In this document: positions 9,755 through 24,844 of the stretch, piece after piece | Layout of the letters: the number at the start of each line of letters is the position of its first letter | How positions within the stretch are numbered: position 1 is the first letter of the stretch | NCBI GenBank assembly: GCA_964057225.1 | Contig: OZ059900.1 | Span: forward strand, 16,135,638-16,199,637 | Direction of reading: 5' to 3' | DNA from: Auanema rhodensis | Taxonomy: Eukaryota; Nematoda; Chromadorea; Rhabditida; Rhabditidae | Length of the DNA stretch: 64,000 bases | Translations under genes and position numbers: made by a program | Notes under the pieces: model-generated | What the model was told of the DNA's origin: nothing | Databases searched by the model: none | Seen by the model: the letters and a program-made list of their open reading frames with translations, nothing else

Positions 9755-12536
9755 TATGAGTCGTCAAATGCAACGAATTTCAGCGTGTTACATACTAAAA
9801 TGAAGCATTTTACATGCTGAACACTAGAAAAATACAAAAACACAGTATTTCCCATGAGAAATATTTTATTATGCTGGAAAACCAGTTTTTGGAAATTTCG
9901 CTGTAAACAAGGTTTTGACTTACGATTTCATGTGTTCAAACTCATGCAATGTCAATGAAACCTAGCTCAAAATTGTTCGTACAACGTCTAGTTCCACTTT
10001 CACGACAAAAAAACAGGGGTTAGAAAATTAAGGAAATTAGCATATTCTGAGGGCACGCCCCTTATGGCTAATATTGATTAAATCGATTTTTGTTCATATG
10101 AGTCGTCAAATGCAACGAATTTCAGCGTGTTACATACTAAAATGAAGCATTTTACATGCTGAACACTAGAAAAATACAAAAACACAGTATTTCCCATGAG
10201 AAATATTTTATTATGCTGGAAAACCAGTTTTTGGAAATTTCGCTGTAAACAAGGTTTTGACTTACGATTTCATGTGTTCAAACTCATGCAATGTCAATGA
10301 AACCTAGCTCAAAATTGTTCGTACAACGTCTAGTTCCACTTTCACGACAAAAAAACAGGGGTTAGAAAATTAAGGAAATTAGCATATTCTGAGGGCACGC
10401 CCCTTATGGCTAATATTGATTAAATCGATTTTTGTTCATATGAGTCGTCAAATGCAACGAATTTCAGCGTGTTACATACTAAAATGAAGCATTTTACATG
10501 CTGAACACTAGAAAAATACAAAAACACAGTATTTCCCATGAGAAATATTTTATTATGCTGGAAAACCAGTTTTTGGAAATTTCGCTGTAAACAAGGTTTT
10601 GACTTACGATTTCATGTGTTCAAACTCATGCAATGTCAATGAAACCTAGCTCAAAATTGTTCGTACAACGTCTAGTTCCACTTTCACGACAAAAAAACAG
10701 GGGTCAGAAAATTAAGGAAATTAGCATATTCTGAGGGCACGCCCCTTATGGCTAATATTGATTAAATCGATTTTTGTTCATATGAGTCGTCAAATGCAAC
10801 GAATTTCAGCGTGTTACATACTAAAATGAAGCATTTTACATGCTGAACACTAGAAAAATACAAAAACACAGTATTTCCCATGAGAAATATTTTATTATGC
10901 TGGAAAACCAGTTTTTGGAAATTTCGCTGTAAACAAGGTTTTGACTTACGATTTCATGTGTTCAAACTCATGCAATGTCAATGAAACCTAGCTCAAAATT
11001 GTTCGTACAACGTCTAGTTCCACTTTCACGACAAAAAAACAGGGGTTAGAAAATTAAGGAAATTAGCATATTCTGAGGGCACGCCCTTTATGGCTAATAT
11101 TGATTAAATCGATTTTTGTTCATATGAGTCGTCAAATGCAACGAATTTCAGCGTGTTACATACTAAAATGAACCATTTTACATGCTGAACACTAGAAAAA
11201 TACAAAAACACAGTATTTCCCATGAGAAATATTTTATTATGCTGGAAAACCAGTTTTTGGAAATTTCGCTGTAAACAAGGTTTTGACTTACGATTTCATG
11301 TGTTCAAACTCATGCAATGTCAATGAAACCTAGCTCAAAATTGTTCGTACAACGTCTAGTTCCACTTTCACGACAAAAAAACAGGGGTTAGAAAATTAAG
11401 GAAATTAGCATATTCTGAGGGCACGCCCCTTATGGCTAATATTGATTAAATCGATTTTTGTTCATATGAGTCGTCAAATGCAACGAATTTCAGCGTGTTA
11501 CATACTAAAATGAAGCATTTTACATGCTGAACACTAGAAAAATACAAAAACACAGTATTTCCCATGAGAAATATTTTATTATGCTGGAAAACCAGTTTTT
11601 GGAAATTTCGCTGTAAACAAGGTTTTGACTTACGATTTCATGTGTTCAAACTCATGCAATGTCAATGAAACCTAGCTCAAAATTGTTCGTACAACGTCTA
11701 GTTCCACTTTCACGACAAAAAAACAGGGGTTAGAAAATTAAGGAAATTAGCATATTCTGAGGGCACGCCCCTTATGGCTAATATTGATTAAATCGATTTT
11801 TGTTCATATGAGTCGTCAAATGCAACGAATTTCAGCGTGTTACATACTAAAATGAAGCATTTTACATGCTGAACACTAGAAAAATACAAAAACACAGTAT
11901 TTCCCATGAGAAATATTTTATTATGCTGGAAAACCAGTTTTTGGAAATTTCGCTGTAAACAAGGTTTTGACTTACGATTTCATGTGTTCAAACTCATGCA
12001 ATGTCAATGAAACCTAGCTCAAAATTGTTCGTACAACGTCTAGTTCCACTTTCACGACAAAAAAACAGGGGTTAGAAAATTAAGGAAATTAGCATATTCT
12101 GAGGGCACGCCCCTTATGGCTAATATTGATTAAATCGATTTTTGTTCATATGAGTCGTCAAATGCAACGAATTTCAGCGTGTTACATACTAAAATGAACC
12201 ATTTTACATGCTGAACACTAGAAAAATACAAAAACACAGTATTTCCCATGAGAAATATTTTATTATGCTGGAAAACCAGTTTTTGGAAATTTCGCTGTAA
12301 ACAAGGTTTTGACTTACGATTTCATGTGTTCAAACTCATGCAATGTCAATGAAACCTAGCTCAAAATTGTTCGTACAACGTCTAGTTCCACTTTCACGAC
12401 AAAAAAACAGGGGTTAGAAAATTAAGGAAATTAGCATATTCTGAGGGCACGCCCCTTATGGCTAATATTGATTAAATCGATTTTTGTTCATATGAGTCGT
12501 CAAATGCAACGAATTTCAGCGTGTTACATACTAAAA

Positions 12537-13903
12537 TGAAGCATTTTACATGCTGAACACTAGAAAAATACAAAAACACAGTATTTCCCATGAGAAATAT
12601 TTTATTATGCTGGAAAACCAGTTTTTGGAAATTTCGCTGTAAACAAGGTTTTGACTTACGATTTCATGTGTTCAAACTCATGCAATGTCAATGAAACCTA
12701 GCTCAAAATTGTTCGTACAACGTCTAGTTCCACTTTCACGACAAAAAAACAAGGGTTAGAAAATTAAGGAAATTAGCATATTCTGAGGGCACGCCCCTTA
12801 TGGCTAATATTGATTAAATCGATTTTTGTTCATATGAGTCGTCAAATGCAACGAATTTCAGCGTGTTACATACTAAAATGAACCATTTTACATGCTGAAC
12901 ACTAGAAAAATACAAAAACACAGTATTTCCCATGAGAAATATTTTATTATGCTGGAAAACCAGTTTTTGGAAATTTCGCTGTAAACAAGGTTTTGACTTA
13001 CGATTTCATGTGTTCAAACTCATGCAATGTCAATGAAACCTAGCTCAAAATTGTTCGTACAACGTCTAGTTCCACTTTCACGACAAAAAAACAGGGGTTA
13101 GAAAATTAAGGAAATTAGCATATTCTGAGGGCACGCCCCTTATGGCTAATATTGATTAAATCGATTTTTGTTCATATGAGTCGTCAAATGCAACGAATTT
13201 CAGCGTGTTACATACTAAAATGAAGCATTTTACATGCTGAACACTAGAAGAATACAAAAACACAGTATTTCCCATGAGAAATATTTTATTATGCTGGAAA
13301 ACCAGTTTTTGGAAATTTCGCTGTAAACAAGGTTTTGACTTACGATTTCATGTGTTCAAACTCATGCAATGTCAATGAAACCTAGCTGAAAATTGTTCGT
13401 ACAACGTCTAGTTCCACTTTCACGACAAAAAAACAGGGGTTAGAAAATTAAGGAAATTAGCATATTCTGAGGGCACGCCCCTTATGGCTAATATTGATTA
13501 AATCGATTTTTGTTCATATGAGTCGTCAAATGCAACGAATTTCAGCGTGTTACATACTAAAATGAAGCATTTTACATGCTGAACACTAGAAAAATACAAA
13601 AACACAGTATTTCCCATGAGAAATATTTTATTATGCTGGAAAACCAGTTTTTGGAAATTTCGCTGTAAACAAGGTTTTGACTTACGATTTCATGTGTTCA
13701 AACTCATGCAATGTCAATGAAACCTAGCTCAAAATTGTTCGTACAACGTCTAGTTCCACTTTCACGACAAAAAACAGGGGTTAGAATTTTAAGGAAATTA
13801 GCATATTCTGAGGGCACGCCCCTTATGGCTAATATTGATTAAATCGATTTTTGTTCATATGAGTCGTCAAATGCAACGAATTTCAGCGTGTTACATACTA
13901 AAA
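12537..13903. repeat. Four-unit block of array B, copy 1 (13-unit spacing)
   Basis: Successive units carry acaagggtt; aaccatttt; agaagaat with agctgaaa; and an A6 tract with agaattttaag (341 bp). The same four in the same order occur at 16982-18348, exactly 4445 bp away (13 units, one of them 341 bp). The preceding aaccatttt unit (12195 and 16640) fits the same spacing. Confidence 0.75.
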
Positions 13904-16900
13904 TGAAGCATTTTACATGCTGAACACTAGAAAAATACAAAAACACAGTATTTCCCATGAGAAATATTTTATTATGCTGGAAAACCAGTTTTTGGAAATT
14001 TCGCTGTAAACAAGGTTTTGACTTACGATTTCATGTGTTCAAACTCATGCAATGTCAATGAAACCTAGCTCAAAATTGTTCGTACAACGTCTAGTTCCAC
14101 TTTCACGACAAAAAAACAGGGGTCAGAAAATTAAGGAAATTAGCATATTCTGAGGGCACGCCCCTTATGGCTAATATTGATTAAATCGATTTTTGTTCAT
14201 ATGAGTCGTCAAATGCAACGAATTTCAGCGTGTTACATACTAAAATGAAGCATTTTACATGCTGAACACTAGAAAAATACAAAAACACAGTATTTCCCAT
14301 GAGAAATATTTTATTATGCTGGAAAACCAGTTTTTGGAAATTTCGCTGTAAACAAGGTTTTGACTTACGATTTCATGTGTTCAAACTCATGCAATGTCAA
14401 TGAAACCTAGCTCAAAATTGTTCGTACAACGTCTAGTTCCACTTTCACGACAAAAAAACAGGGGTTAGAAAATTAAGGAAATTAGCATATTCTGAGGGCA
14501 CGCCCCTTATGGCTAATATTGATTAAATCGATTTTTGTTCATATGAGTCGTCAAATGCAACGAATTTCAGCGTGTTACATACTAAAATGAAGAATTTTAC
14601 ATGCTGAACACTAGAAAAATACAAAAACACAGTATTTCCCATGAGAAATATTTTATTATGCTGGAAAACCAGTTTTTGGAAATTTCGCTGTAAACAAGGT
14701 TTTGACTTACGATTTCATGTGTTCAAACTCATGCAATGTCAATGAAACCTAGCTCAAAATTGTTCGTACAACGTCTAGTTCCACTTTCACGACAAAAAAA
14801 CAGGGGTCAGAAAATTAAGGAAATTAGCATATTCTGAGGGCACGCCCCTTATGGCTAATATTGATTAAATCGATTTTTGTTCATATGAGTCGTCAAATGC
14901 AACGAATTTCAGCGTGTTACATACTAAAATGAAGCATTTTACATGCTGAACACTAGAAAAATACAAAAACACAGTATTTCCCATGAGAAATATTTTATTA
15001 TGCTGGAAAACCAGTTTTTGGAAATTTCGCTGTAAACAAGGTTTTGACTTACGATTTCATGTGTTCAAACTCATGCAATGTCAATGAAACCTAGCTCAAA
15101 ATTGTTCGTACAACGTCTAGTTCCACTTTCACGACAAAAAAACAGGGGTTAGAAAATTAAGGAAATTAGCATATTCTGAGGGCACGCCCTTTATGGCTAA
15201 TATTGATTAAATCGATTTTTGTTCATATGAGTCGTCAAATGCAACGAATTTCAGCGTGTTACATACTAAAATGAACCATTTTACATGCTGAACACTAGAA
15301 AAATACAAAAACACAGTATTTCCCATGAGAAATATTTTATTATGCTGGAAAACCAGTTTTTGGAAATTTCGCTGTAAACAAGGTTTTGACTTACGATTTC
15401 ATGTGTTCAAACTCATGCAATGTCAATGAAACCTAGCTCAAAATTGTTCGTACAACGTCTAGTTCCACTTTCACGACAAAAAAACAGGGGTTAGAAAATT
15501 AAGGAAATTAGCATATTCTGAGGGCACGCCCCTTATGGCTAATATTGATTAAATCGATTTTTGTTCATATGAGTCGTCAAATGCAACGAATTTCAGCGTG
15601 TTACATACTAAAATGAAGCATTTTACATGCTGAACACTAGAAAAATACAAAAACACAGTATTTCCCATGAGAAATATTTTATTATGCTGGAAAACCAGTT
15701 TTTGGAAATTTCGCTGTAAACAAGGTTTTGACTTACGATTTCATGTGTTCAAACTCATGCAATGTCAATGAAACCTAGCTCAAAATTGTTCGTACAACGT
15801 CTAGTTCCACTTTCACGACAAAAAAACAGGGGTTAGAAAATTAAGGAAATTAGCATATTCTGAGGGCACGCCCCTTATGGCTAATATTGATTAAATCGAT
15901 TTTTGTTCATATGAGTCGTCAAATGCAACGAATTTCAGCGTGTTACATACTAAAATGAAGCATTTTACATGCTGAACACTAGAAAAATACAAAAACACAG
16001 TATTTCCCATGAGAAATATTTTATTATGCTGGAAAACCAGTTTTTGGAAATTTCGCTGTAAACAAGGTTTTGACTTACGATTTCATGTGTTCAAACTCAT
16101 GCAATGTCAATGAAACCTAGCTCAAAATTGTTCGTACAACGTCTAGTTCCACTTTCACGACAAAAAAACAGGGGTCAGAAAATTAAGGAAATTAGCATAT
16201 TCTGAGGGCACGCCCCTTATGGCTAATATTGATTAAATCGATTTTTGTTCATATGAGTCGTCAAATGCAACGAATTTCAGCGTGTTACATACTAAAATGA
16301 AGCATTTTACATGCTGAACACTAGAAAAATACAAAAACACAGTATTTCCCATGAGAAATATTTTATTATGCTGGAAAACCAGTTTTTGGAAATTTCGCTG
16401 TAAACAAGGTTTTGACTTACGATTTCATGTGTTCAAACTCATGCAATGTCAATGAAACCTAGCTCAAAATTGTTCGTACAACGTCTAGTTCCACTTTCAC
16501 GACAAAAAAACAGGGGTTAGAAAATTAAGGAAATTAGCATATTCTGAGGGCACGCCCCTTATGGCTAATATTGATTAAATCGATTTTTGTTCATATGAGT
16601 CGTCAAATGCAACGAATTTCAGCGTGTTACATACTAAAATGAACCATTTTACATGCTGAACACTAGAAAAATACAAAAGCACAGTATTTCCCATGAGAAA
16701 TATTTTATTATGCTGGAAAACCAGTTTTTGGAAATTTCGCTGTAAACAAGGTTTTGACTTACGATTTCATGTGTTCAAACTCATGCAATGTCAATGAAAC
16801 CTAGCTCAAAATTGTTCGTACAACGTCTAGTTCCACTTTCACGACAAAAAAACAGGGGTTAGAAAATTAAGGAAATTAGCATATTCTGAGGGCACGCCCC

Positions 16901-16981
16901 TTATGGCTAATATTGATTAAATCGATTTTTGTTCATATGAGTCGTCAAATGCAACGAATTTCAGCGTGTTACATACTAAAA

Positions 16982-18348
16982 TGAAGCATTTTATATGCTG
17001 AACACTAGAAAAATACAAAAACACAGTATTTCCCATGAGAAATATTTTATTATGCTGGAAAACCAGTTTTTGGAAATTTCGCTGTAAACAAGGTTTTGAC
17101 TTACGATTTCATGTGTTCAAACTCATGCAATGTCAATGAAACCTAGCTCAAAATTGTTCGTACAACGTCTAGTTCCACTTTCACGACAAAAAAACAAGGG
17201 TTAGAAAATTAAGGAAATTAGCATATTCTGAGGGCACGCCCCTTATGGCTAATATTGATTAAATCGATTTTTGTTCATATGAGTCGTCAAATGCAACGAA
17301 TTTCAGCGTGTTACATACTAAAATGAACCATTTTACATGCTGAACACTAGAAAAATACAAAAACACAGTATTTCCCATGAGAAATATTTTATTATGCTGG
17401 AAAACCAGTTTTTGGAAATTTCGCTGTAAACAAGGTTTTGACTTACGATTTCATGTGTTCAAACTCATGCAATGTCAATGAAACGTAGCTCAAAATTGTT
17501 CGTACAACGTCTAGTTCCACTTTCACGACAAAAAAACAGGGGTTAGAAAATTAAGGAAATTAGCATATTCTGAGGGCACGCCCCTTATGGCTAATATTGA
17601 TTAAATCGATTTTTGTTCATATGAGTCGTCAAATGCAACGAATTTCAGCGTGTTGCATACTAAAATGAAGCATTTTACATGCTGAACACTAGAAGAATAC
17701 AAAAACACAGTATTTCCCATGAGAAATATTTTATTATGCTGGAAAACCAGTTTTTGGAAATTTCGCTGTAAACAAGGTTTTGACTTACGATTTCATGTGT
17801 TCAAACTCATGCAATGTCAATGAAACCTAGCTGAAAATTGTTCGTACAACGTCTAGTTCCACTTTCACGACAAAAAAACAGGGGTTAGAAAATTAAGGAA
17901 ATTAGCATATTCTGAGGGCACGCCCCTTATGGCTAATATTGATTAAATCGATTTTTGTTCATATGAGTCGTCAAATGCAACGAATTTCAGCGTGTTACAT
18001 ACTAAAATGAAGCATTTTACATGCTGAACACTAGAAAAATACAAAAACACAGTATTTCCCATGAGAAATATTTTATTATGCTGGAAAACCAGTTTTTGGA
18101 AATTTCGCTGTAAACAAGGTTTTGACTTACGATTTCATGTGTTCAAACTCATGCAATGTCAATGAAACCTAGCTCAAAATTGTTCGTACAACGTCTAGTT
18201 CCACTTTCACGACAAAAAACAGGGGTTAGAATTTTAAGGAAATTAGCATATTCTGAGGGCACGCCCCTTATGGCTAATATTGATTAAATCGATTTTTGTT
18301 CATATGAGTCGTCAAATGCAACGAATTTCAGCGTGTTACATACTAAAA
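16982..18348. repeat. Four-unit block of array B, copy 2 (13-unit spacing)
   Basis: Second copy of 12537-13903, with private later changes: ttttatatgctg in the first unit and gaaacgtagc in the second. The rare agaattttaag variant in the fourth unit, otherwise seen only at 13563, makes common descent of the two blocks very likely. Confidence 0.75.
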
Positions 18349-20399
18349 TGAAGCATTTTACATGCTGAACACTAGAAAAATACAAAAACACAGTATTTCC
18401 CATGAGAAATATTTTATTATGCTGGAAAACCAGTTTTTGGAAATTTCGCTGTAAACAAGGTTTTGACTTACGATTTCATGTGTTCAAACTCATGCAATGT
18501 CAATGAAACCTAGCTCAAAATTGTTCGTACAACGTCTAGTTCCACTTTCACGACAAAAAAACAGGGGTTAGAAAATTAAGGAAATTAGCATATTCTGAGG
18601 GCACGCCCCTTATGGCTAATATTGATTAAATCGATTTTTGTTCATATGAGTCGTCAAATGCAACGAATTTCAGCGTGTTACATACTAAAATGAAGCATTT
18701 TACATGCTGAACACTAGAAGAATACAAAAACACAGTATTTCCCATGAGAAATATTTTATTATGCTGGAAAACCAGTTTTTGGAAATTTCGCTGTAAACAA
18801 GGTTTTGACTTACGATTTCATGTGTTCAAACTCATGCAATGTCAATGAAACCTAGCTGAAAATTGTTCGTACAACGTCTAGTTCCACTTTCACGACAAAA
18901 AAACAGGGGTTAGAAAATTAAGGAAATTAGCATATTCTGAGGGCACGCCCCTTATGGCTAATATTGATTAAATCGATTTTTGTTCATATGAGTCGTCAAA
19001 TGCAACGAATTTCAGCGTGTTACATACTAAAATGAAGCATTTTACATGCTGAACACTAGAAAAAAACAAAAACACAGTATTTCCCATGAGAAATATTTTA
19101 TTATGCTGGAAAACCAGTTTTTGGAAATTTCGCTGTAAACAAGGTTTTGACTTACGATTTCATGTGTTCAAACTCATGCAATGTCAATGAAACCTAGCTC
19201 AAAATTGTTCGTACAACGTCTAGTTCCACTTTCACGACAAAAAACAGGGGTTAGAAAATTAAGGAAATTAGCATATTCTGAGGGCACGCCCCTTATGGCT
19301 AATATTGATTAAATCGATTTTTGTTCATATGAGTCGTCAAATGCAACGAATTTCAGCGTGTTACATACTAAAATGAAGCATTTTACATGCTGAACACTAG
19401 AAGAATACAAAAACACAGTATTTCCCATGAGAAATATTTTATTATGCTGGAAAACCAGTTTTTGGAAATTTCGCTGTAAACAAGGTTTTGACTTACGATT
19501 TCATGTGTTCAAACTCATGCAATGTCAATGAAACCTAGCTCAAAATTGTTCGTACAACGTCTAGTTCCACTTTCACGACAAAAAAACAGGGGTTAGAAAA
19601 TTAAGGAAATTAGCATATTCTGAGGGCACGCCCCTTATGGCTAATATTGATTAAATCGATTTTTGTTCATATGAGTCGTCAAATGCAACGAATTTCAGCG
19701 TGTTACATACTAAAATGAAGCATTTTACATGCTGAACACTAGAAGAATACAAAAACACAGTATTTCCCATGAGAAATATTTTATTATGCTGGAAAACCAG
19801 TTTTTGGAAATTTCGCTGTAAACAAGGTTTTGACTTACGATTTCATGTGTTCAAACTCATGCAATGTCAATGAAACCTAGCTCAAAATTGTTCGTACAAC
19901 GTCTAGTTCCACTTTCACGACAAAAAAACAGGGGTTAGAAAATTAAGGAAATTAGCATATTCTGAGGGCACGCCCCTTATGGCTAATATTGATTAAATCG
20001 ATTTTTGTTCATATGAGTCGTCAAATGCAACGAATTTCAGCGTGTTACATACTAAAATGAAGCATTTTACATGCTGAACACTAGAAGAATACAAAAACAC
20101 AGTATTTCCCATGAGAAATATTTTATTATGCTGGAAAACCAGTTTTTGGAAATTTCGCTGTAAACAAGGTTTTGACTTACGATTTCATGTGTTCAAACTC
20201 ATGCAATGTCAATGAAACCTAGCTCAAAATTGTTCGTACAACGTCTAGTTCCACTTTCACGACAAAAAAACAGGGGTTAGAAAATTAAGGAAATTAGCAT
20301 ATTCTGAGGGCACGCCCCTTATGGCTAATATTGATTAAATCGATTTTTGTTCATATGAGTCGTCAAATGCAACGAATTTCAGCGTGTTACATACTAAAA

Positions 20400-21767
20400 T
20401 GAAGCATTTTACATGCTGAACACTAGAAAAAAACAAAAACACAGTATTTCCCATGAGAAATATTTTATTATGCTGGAAAACCAGTTTTTGGAAATTTCGC
20501 TGTAAACAAGGTTTTGACTTACGATTTCATGTGTTCAAACTCATGCAATGTCAATGAAACTTAGCTCAAAATTGTTCGTACAACGTCTAGTTCCACTTTC
20601 ACGACAAAAAAACAGGGGTTAGAAAATTAAGGAAATTAGCATATTCTGAGGGCACGCCCCTTATAGCTAATATTGATTAAATCGATTTTTGTTCATATGA
20701 GTCGTCAAATGCAACGAATTTCAGCGTGTTACATACTAAAATGAAGCATTTTACATGCTGAACACTAGAAAAATACAAAAACACAGTATTTCCCATGAGA
20801 AATATTTTATTATGCTGGAAAACCAGTTTTTGGAAATTTCGCTGTAAACAAGGTTTTGACTTACGATTTCATGTGTTCAAACTCATGCAATGTCAATGAA
20901 ACCTAGCTCAAAATTGTTCGTACAACGTCTAGTTCCACTTTCACGACAAAAAAACAGGGGTTAGAAAATTAAGGAAATTAGCATATTCTGAGGGCACGCC
21001 CCTTATGGCTAATATTGATTAAATCGATTTTTGTTCATATGAGTCGTCAAATGCAACGAATTTCAGCGTGTTACATACTAAAATGAAGCATTTTACATGC
21101 TGAACACTAGAAAAATACAAAAACACAGTATTTCCCATGAGAAATATTTTATTATGCTGGAAAACCAGTTTTTGGAAATTTCGCTGTAAACAAGGTTTTG
21201 ACTTACGATTTCATGTGTTCAAACTCATGCAATGTCAATGAAACCTAGCTCAAAATTGTTCGTACAACGTCTAGTTCCACTTTCACGACAAAAAAACAGG
21301 GGTCAGAAAATTAAGGAAATTAGCATATTCTGAGGGCACGCCCCTTATGGCTAATATTGATTAAATCGATTTTTGTTCATATGAGTCGTCAAATGCAACG
21401 AATTTCAGCGTGTTACATACTAAAATGAAGCATTTTACATGCTGAACACTAGAAAAATACAAAAACACAGTATTTCCCATGAGAAATATTTTATTATGCT
21501 GGAAAACCAGTTTTTGGAAATTTCGCTGTAAACAAGGTTTTGACTTACGATTTCATGTGTTCAAACTCATGCAATGTCAATGAAACCTAGCTCAAAATTG
21601 TTCGTACAACGTCTAGTTCCACTTTCACGACAAAAAAACAGGGGTTAGAAAATTAAGGAAATTAGCATATTCTGAGGGCACGCCCCTTATGGCTAATATT
21701 GATTAAATCGATTTTTGTTCATATGAGTCGTCAAATGCAACGAATTTCAGCGTGTTACATACTAAAA
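20400..21767. repeat. T-led block of array B, copy 1
   Basis: Unit order is T subtype, common, ggggtcag subtype, common. The same opening order follows the T units at 22793, 24845 and 40231. Three agaagaat units at 19374, 19716 and 20058 lie immediately upstream. Confidence 0.65.
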
Positions 21768-22792
21768 TGAAGCATTTTACATGCTGAACACTAGAAGAAT
21801 ACAAAAACACAGTATTTCCCATGAGAAATATTTTATTATGCTGGAAAACCAGTTTTTGGAAATTTCGCTGTAAACAAGGTTTTGACTTACGATTTCATGT
21901 GTTCAAACTCATGCAATGTCAATGAAACCTAGCTGAAAATTGTTCGTACAACGTCTAGTTCCACTTTCACGACAAAAAACAGGGGTTAGAAAATTAAGGA
22001 AATTAGCATATTCTGAGGGCACGCCCCTTATGGCTAATATTGATTAAATCGATTTTTGTTCATATGAGTCGTCAAATGCAACGAATTTCAGCGTGTTACA
22101 TACTAAAATGAAGCATTTTACATGCTGAACACTAGAAGAATACAAAAACACAGTATTTCCCATGAGAAATATTTTATTATGCTGGAAAACCAGTTTTTGG
22201 AAATTTCGCTGTAAACAAGGTTTTGACTTACGATTTCATGTGTTCAAACTCATGCAATGTCAATGAAACCTAGCTCAAAATTGTTCGTACAACGTCTAGT
22301 TCCACTTTCACGACAAAAAAACAGGGGTTAGAAAATTAAGGAAATTAGCATATTCTGAGGGCACGCCCCTTATGGCTAATATTGATTAAATCGATTTTTG
22401 TTCATATGAGTCGTCAAATGCAACGAATTTCAGCGTGTTACATACTAAAACGAAGCATTTTACATGCTGAACACTAGAAGAACACAAAAACACAGTATTT
22501 CCCATGAGAAATATTTTATTATGCTGGAAAACCAGTTTTTGGAAATTTCGCTGTAAACAAGGTTTTGACTTACGATTTCATGTGTTCAAACTCATGCAAT
22601 GTCAATGAAACCTAGCTCAAAATTGTTCGTACAACGTCTAGTTCCACTTTCACGACAAAAAAACAGGGGTTAGAAAATTAAGGAAATTAGCATATTCTGA
22701 GGGCACGCCCCTTATGGCTAATATTGATTAAATCGATTTTTGTTCATATGAGTCGTCAAATGCAACGAATTTCAGCGTGTTACATACTAAAA

Positions 22793-24844
22793 TGAAGCAT
22801 TTTACATGCTGAACACTAGAAAAAAACAAAAACACAGTATTTCCCATGAGAAATATTTTATTATGCTGGAAAACCAGTTTTTGGAAATTTCGCTGTAAAC
22901 AAGGTTTTGACTTACGATTTCATGTGTTCAAACTCATGCAATGTCAATGAAACTTAGCTCAAAATTGTTCGTACAACGTCTAGTTCCACTTTCACGACAA
23001 AAAAACAGGGGTTAGAAAATTAAGGAAATTAGCATATTCTGAGGGCACGCCCCTTATAGCTAATATTGATTAAATCGATTTTTGTTCATATGAGTCGTCA
23101 AATGCAACGAATTTCAGCGTGTTACATACTAAAATGAAGCATTTTACATGCTGAACACTAGAAAAATACAAAAACACAGTATTTCCCATGAGAAATATTT
23201 TATTATGCTGGAAAACCAGTTTTTGGAAATTTCGCTGTAAACAAGGTTTTGACTTACGATTTCATGTGTTCAAACTCATGCAATGTCAATGAAACCTAGC
23301 TCAAAATTGTTCGTACAACGTCTAGTTCCACTTTCACGACAAAAAAACAGGGGTTAGAAAATTAAGGAAATTAGCATATTCTGAGGGCACGCCCCTTATG
23401 GCTAATATTGATTAAATCGATTTTTGTTCATATGAGTCGTCAAATGCAACGAATTTCAGCGTGTTACATACTAAAATGAAGCATTTTACATGCTGAACAC
23501 TAGAAAAATACAAAAACACAGTATTTCCCATGAGAAATATTTTATTATGCTGGAAAACCAGTTTTTGGAAATTTCGCTGTAAACAAGGTTTTGACTTACG
23601 ATTTCATGTGTTCAAACTCATGCAATGTCAATGAAACCTAGCTCAAAATTGTTCGTACAACGTCTAGTTCCACTTTCACGACAAAAAAACAGGGGTCAGA
23701 AAATTAAGGAAATTAGCATATTCTGAGGGCACGCCCCTTATGGCTAATATTGATTAAATCGATTTTTGTTCATATGAGTCGTCAAATGCAACGAATTTCA
23801 GCGTGTTACATACTAAAATGAAGCATTTTACATGCTGAACACTAGAAAAATACAAAAACACAGTATTTCCCATGAGAAATATTTTATTATGCTGGAAAAC
23901 CAGTTTTTGGAAATTTCGCTGTAAACAAGGTTTTGACTTACGATTTCATGTGTTCAAACTCATGCAATGTCAATGAAACCTAGCTCAAAATTGTTCGTAC
24001 AACGTCTAGTTCCACTTTCACGACAAAAAAACAGGGGTTAGAAAATTAAGGAAATTAGCATATTCTGAGGGCACGCCCCTTATGGCTAATATTGATTAAA
24101 TCGATTTTTGTTCATATGAGTCGTCAAATGCAACGAATTTCAGCGTGTTACATACTAAAATGAACCATTTTACATGCTGAACACTAGAAAAATACAAAAA
24201 CACAGTATTTCCCATGAGAAATATTTTATTATGCTGGAAAACCAGTTTTTGGAAATTTCGCTGTAAACAAGGTTTTGACTTACGATTTCATGTGTTCAAA
24301 CTCATGCAATGTCAATGAAACCTAGCTCAAAATTGTTCGTACAACGTCTAGTTCCACTTTCACGACAAAAAAACAGGGGTTAGAAAATTAAGGAAATTAG
24401 CATATTCTGAGGGCACGCCCCTTATGGCTAATATTGATTAAATCGATTTTTGTTCATATGATTCGTCAAATGCAACGAATTTCAGCGTGTTACATACTAA
24501 AATGAAGCATTTTACATGCTGAACACTAGAAAAATACAAAAACACAGTATTTCCCATGAGAAATATTTTATTATGCTGGAAAACCAGTTTTTGGAAATTT
24601 CGCTGTAAACAAGGTTTTGACTTACGATTTCATGTGTTCAAACTCATGCAATGTCAATGAAACCTAGCTCAAAATTGTTCGTACAACGTCTAGTTCCACT
24701 TTCACGACAAAAAAACAGGGGTTAGAAAATTAAGGAAATTAGCATATTCTGAGGGCACGCCCCTTATGGCTAATATTGATTAAATCGATTTTTGTTCATA
24801 TGAGTCGTCAAATGCAACGAATTTCAGCGTGTTACATACTAAAA
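22793..24844. repeat. T-led six-unit block of array B, copy 2
   Basis: Unit order is T, common, ggggtcag, common, aaccatttt with gattcgtc, then common. The following T unit at 24845 starts an adjacent copy exactly 2052 bp (six units) later. The pair therefore looks like a tandem higher-order duplication. Confidence 0.7.

Larger units (their letters stand above)
9459..9800. repeat. Representative monomer of satellite B
   Basis: A 342-bp unit of the commonest type with 116 G+C by hand count (34%). It has one ClaI site (atcgat) and one NdeI site (catatg), which are useful for ladder digests. GC is concentrated in one short patch, gagggcacgcccct. Several short inverted repeats and a 10-bp perfect palindrome are listed separately. 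Each unit holds a minus-strand ATG frame of only 39 codons. The second half resembles the first at several words in the same order (see the half-repeat entries). Confidence 0.9.
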
